Assembly: GCA_910588535.1 (NCBI GenBank)
Contig: CAJUOO010000033.1
Coordinates: forward strand, 1 to 34,600
Direction: 5' to 3'
Source of the DNA: an uncultured Lachnospiraceae bacterium
Lineage (GTDB): Bacteria > Bacillota > Clostridia > Lachnospirales > Lachnospiraceae
Length of the DNA: 34,600 nucleotides
Numbering within the stretch: position 1 is the stretch's first letter; each line of letters starts with the position of its first letter. Under the pieces are notes generated by a model, which was not told where the DNA came from, did no database searches, and saw only the letters and a program-made list of their open reading frames with translations. Positions 32,178 through 34,600 of the stretch are shown piece after piece. The position numbers and the translations under genes are program-made.

Positions 32178-32208
32178 CAGTTGTATTATTTGGCACAATA
32201 CACAACTG
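32178..32208 (+). other. Leader hairpin just upstream of the rpsU ribosome binding site
   Basis: CAGTTGTATT pairs with AATACACAACTG (a GT bulge on one side) immediately before GGAGGGAGGG. It could modulate S21 translation or simply protect the 5' end. The pairing is visible; the role is inference. Confidence 0.45.
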
Positions 32209-32230
32209 GAGGGAGGGTAGGTGTGATACT

Positions 32231-32407
32231 ATGTCAAATGTAATCGTAAAAGATAATGAAACGTTGGATAGTGCCCTGCGCAGATTTAAACGAAACTGTG
32301 CGAAAGCTGGTATTCAGCAAGAGATCCGCAAGAGAGAGCATTATGAAAAGCCTAGTGTAAGACGTAAGAAAAAGTCTGAGGCTGCAAGAAAGCGTAAGTT
32401 TAACTAA
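32231..32407 (+). CDS. rpsU: 30S ribosomal protein S21
   Basis: This 58-residue, strongly basic protein has the S21 pattern: SNVIVKDNETLDSALRRFKR, then KAGIQQEIRKREHYEKPSVR and RKKKSEAARKRKFN. S21 joins the 30S platform and helps base-pairing between the Shine-Dalgarno and the 16S 3' end. Its length is normal for Firmicutes. GGAGGGAGGG lies upstream, followed by a GTG-rich spacer. It has its own promoter and a terminator after it, so it is monocistronic. Confidence 0.96.
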   Translation: MSNVIVKDNETLDSALRRFKRNCAKAGIQQEIRKREHYEKPSVRRKKKSEAARKRKFN

Positions 32408-32458
32408 TTTGCAGATCAATAGAATTCTATCTGTAGGATGGGAGTTTGAGCTGTAGTC

Positions 32459-32502
32459 AAAGCGGTTTGTAGAGTAGTCTCTGCAAGCCGCTTTTGAGTT
32501 TT
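32459..32502 (+). terminator. Rho-independent terminator of rpsU
   Basis: AAAGCGGTTTGTAGAG pairs with CTCTGCAAGCCGCTTT around TAGT, with one G-T pair and one mismatch, followed by TGAGTTTT. Confidence 0.8.
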
Positions 32503-32608
32503 AGGCGTACAGGCACAAGAGATACAACAAGTGCTCTGGAGAGAATCATTTGCCTAGAGGAATGAAACCGACGCAATATTCTTGCGTTAAGTATAAAGGA
32601 GGTAAAGT

Positions 32609-33958
32609 GTGAGCGTTTTAAATAATAAGACAAAGCTTTTAAAAGCAGTCGGAGATTTGAGAGAAGCCGATTACTCAAAAGAGCCAGCACTGTCTGATAT
32701 TTATAAGAGACTTTCAAATGGCAGACAGGAGCTTGCGGAGGTTATGAATAAGAATATCAGGGCGGTTATGCAGATAAGCTCGCTTGATCTGACACTGCAG
32801 CATGAGACAGAGAAGATTCTTGATATCTCCCGCAAGGTTTCTGACGCGACAGATGTAATTTTTGGCGGAGGCGCCACAGGAAAATCAAATAATCCATTGG
32901 AAGAGTTGACCAACACCATTATACATGCATCGGAGGAGACAGAAGAGGTATATAAGAAAATAGAGGCCGGTCAAGCAGAATTAACTATGATTAAGGAACT
33001 GTCCGGCAAGACAATAGAAGTATCCCGCGCTATGCAGAGGGATATGGAGGAGCTTTTTGATGTGATCACTCGCATGAATGATGTGATTAGCGGAATCAAT
33101 TCTATCTCACTTCAGACAAATCTGCTTGCCTTAAATGCTTCCATAGAAGCAGCCAGAGCCGGGGAGGCAGGAAAAGGCTTTGCCGTTGTTGCGGAGGAGA
33201 TTCGTTCTCTGGCGGAGGAGACACAAAAGCTGACAAACAGCATGGGGGAATTTGTTGGCGGAATAAAGAACGCTTCACAAAAAAGCAGCGGAAGTGCTGC
33301 CAGCACCATAGAAGCACTGGATTCCATGACAGAGAAAATTGGCTATGTCTGGGGCATTAACAATGAAAATCAGCAGAGCGTGTCGAAGGTGAATGAATCC
33401 ATCAGCTCTCTGGCAGCAGTGAGTGAGGAGATCAGCAGCACGATGGCAGAGATGGAGCATCAATTAAAAGAGAGCACCACCTTTATGCATGATGTCGGAA
33501 ACGAGCTGAAAAAGGCGACCACGCCTGTAGTAGATATAGAAAAAATGCTGGATGATGTAGTAAAGCAGCTTGGAGTTATGGCAAATGACGCATTCTATCA
33601 TATGACAAATGCAGAATTTGCCAAGTATGTCAGCAATGCAATTTCTGCACATAAAGCGTGGGTGACAAATCTAAATCGGATGGTGTCACAAAAAGAGATT
33701 ATTCCTCTTCAGCTTAATGCATCGAAGTGTGGATTTGGACATTTCTACTATGCCATGACACCGAAGATGCCAGAGATCCGCGCACTGTGGGAGGCTCTTG
33801 GAGAGAAACATAAAAAGCTTCATGCATTTGGATCTGATGCCATACAGGCACTCTATGAGGAGGATTATGTCAGAGCTGAACAGATAGGAAGGGAAGCAGA
33901 AGAATACTCGAAGGAATTAATATCTGATATGGAGAAGATTCTGACTTTATTAAATTAA
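32609..33958 (+). CDS. Soluble methyl-accepting chemotaxis protein with CZB zinc-binding domain
   Basis: This is a 449-residue chemoreceptor without any membrane segment or signal peptide, so it is cytoplasmic. The signalling hairpin tip is clear: INSISLQTNLLALNASIEAA and RAGEAGKGFAVVAEEIRSLA, which binds CheA/CheW. Coiled coils flank it on both sides. Residues about 330-449 form a CZB domain, with a histidine in SAHKAWVTNL, the cysteine motif ASKCGFGHFYYAM and a further histidine in KHKKLHAFG. CZB domains bind zinc through three His and one Cys and sense zinc or oxidants. The GTG start follows AAAGGAGG. No other chemotaxis or flagellar genes lie in the window. The sensed input is inferred from the CZB family. 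Confidence 0.92.
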   Translation: MSVLNNKTKLLKAVGDLREADYSKEPALSDIYKRLSNGRQELAEVMNKNIRAVMQISSLDLTLQHETEKILDISRKVSDATDVIFGGGATGKSNNPLEELTNTIIHASEETEEVYKKIEAGQAELTMIKELSGKTIEVSRAMQRDMEELFDVITRMNDVISGINSISLQTNLLALNASIEAARAGEAGKGFAVVAEEIRSLAEETQKLTNSMGEFVGGIKNASQKSSGSAASTIEALDSMTEKIGYVWGINNENQQSVSKVNESISSLAAVSEEISSTMAEMEHQLKESTTFMHDVGNELKKATTPVVDIEKMLDDVVKQLGVMANDAFYHMTNAEFAKYVSNAISAHKAWVTNLNRMVSQKEIIPLQLNASKCGFGHFYYAMTPKMPEIRALWEALGEKHKKLHAFGSDAIQALYEEDYVRAEQIGREAEEYSKELISDMEKILTLLN

Positions 33959-33977
33959 AAACATATTGTGATAGATT

Positions 33978-34015
33978 ATGACCATCTGTTTGGCGGGTGG
34001 TGATAATTGTTTTGT
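33978..34015 (+). terminator. Possible weak terminator after the chemoreceptor gene
   Basis: ACCATC pairs with GGTGGT around a nine-base loop, followed after a few bases by ATTGTTTTG. The stem is short and the T-run imperfect. Confidence 0.35.
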
Positions 34016-34084
34016 ATTGTAAGGTATCGTTTCTGGTTATTTGATATCTTATTTGTTGTATTGTATTTTTTGGAGTAAGATCCG

Positions 34085-34222
34085 CCCGGCGAATTGCCTG
34101 TGGTCCTCCGTCACCCCGCTCTCGCTTAGTGAAAAACGCAGCGGACGGTAAGCTCGAAACTACCTCGCTAACCGCCGGCGTTTTTCAATAGGTTCCTTGA
34201 GAACCACAGGCAATTCGCCGGG
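34085..34222 (+). repeat. Hairpin module copy 6 (type A arms), left half of composite element III
   Basis: The outer arms CCCGGCGAATTGCCTGTGGT and its complement GGCAATTCGCCGGG are fully paired and share an A-T change (GAATTGCC for GAACTGCC) on both sides. The inner stem GGACGGTAAGC with GCTAACCGCC shows the C-G to G-C swap on both strands relative to copy 1. It is followed by CTATTTTTAT towards the spacer. The spacer to 34500 is AT-rich and holds no gene I can support. Confidence 0.85.
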
Positions 34223-34530
34223 CTATTTTTATCTGCAAGATAAAACACGCTAACTCCCATCTGTTTGCTATATCTGCCTGCTTTAGCAGGCATACAAATC
34301 AGGATGTGAAATTCTTATTTCAACCAACAAAATGTCTTTTGATAACCATATTTGTGTAAATATACATTGTGGGTCAAGTTGAGTGCTTATAGCGAAATTT
34401 TTGACATTCATGACAGTCACCATATGATTGTAAGTAGTTATTTGATTCATTGTTTGTAGAAATAAAAATAGACATAGAACTGCGAATATATGAAAAATCA
34501 CAGCATATCTAAAATATTCAATAAAGTAGT

Positions 34531-34600
34531 GTAGCCAGTCTGCTATTTTCCTCAAGGAACCTATTGAAAAACGTCGGTACTAGTGTGAAATAAAATTTCA
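34531..34600 (-). repeat. Hairpin module copy 7 (type B arm, partial), right half of composite element III
   Basis: GTAGCCAGTCTGCTATTTTC matches the type B arm, followed by the core sequence CTCAAGGAACCTATTG and AAAAACGTCGGTACTAG. The sequence then departs from the family (TGTGAAATAAAATTTCA) and the window ends, so it is truncated or interrupted. The segment before it (34470-34530) matches one arm of the central palindrome in composite I. Confidence 0.7.

Noticed and set aside
34283..34555. 90-residue minus-strand open frame in composite element III
   Set aside because: It overlaps the repeat spacer and the type B arm, with no ribosome site or family resemblance.

Overview
The window looks like a chromosomal segment of a Gram-positive anaerobe of the Clostridia, most likely a Lachnospiraceae-type gut bacterium. 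The clues are the AT-rich sequence, strong AGGAGG ribosome binding sites, many GTG/TTG starts, a tyrosine T-box leader, an AgrC/AgrA-like two-component pair, a TnpV transposon remnant, two clostridial-type flavin/FeS ene-reductases and small membrane proteins typical of that family. The family assignment is inference; no rRNA gene is present.

Layout. 1-400: tail of an HxlR-type regulator, a terminator and a decayed tnpV. 500-3475: LytTR response regulator, GHKL histidine kinase and a lone amino-acid-type ABC permease. 3481-4250: a large nested palindrome made of two hairpin modules in opposite orientation. 4509-11644: the most unusual block, a tight operon of three P-loop GTPase-like proteins, a 1083-residue HerA/DUF87 ATPase, a small protein ending in a predicted HNH/EndoVII-type toxin domain, and a probable immunity protein. 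11783-15033: a 65-residue protein, an MBL hydrolase, a truncated hairpin module, an unknown protein, a GNAT acetyltransferase and two pseudogenes (XRE regulator, nitrilase). 15085-15580: second hairpin composite. 15638-21914: serine hydrolase behind an operator-bearing promoter, AraC regulator, and two OYE-family ene-reductases, the second with a HGDR active-site motif that suggests a bilirubin-reductase (BilR)-like enzyme. 22092-25124: small membrane protein, GNAT pseudogene, MATE exporter and its TetR repressor. 25305-33958: housekeeping genes (tRNA-Tyr, T-box, tyrS, pepT, three small membrane proteins, alaS, rpsU) and a soluble CZB chemoreceptor. 34085-34600: third hairpin composite, cut by the window end.

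The two main points are as follows. (1) The GTPase-ATPase-toxin-immunity operon has the logic of a toxin deployment or conflict system: nucleotide switches and an AAA-type motor encoded directly upstream of a payload and its antidote. I do not recognise it as a named system. (2) A family of about 135-bp hairpin modules occurs at least seven times. Several copies carry paired substitutions that preserve base-pairing, in the inner stem and in the outer arms, and intact copies are arranged as inward-facing pairs around AT-rich spacers. They lie at the edges of the accessory blocks and look like a mobile or structured palindromic element with no transposase in the window.
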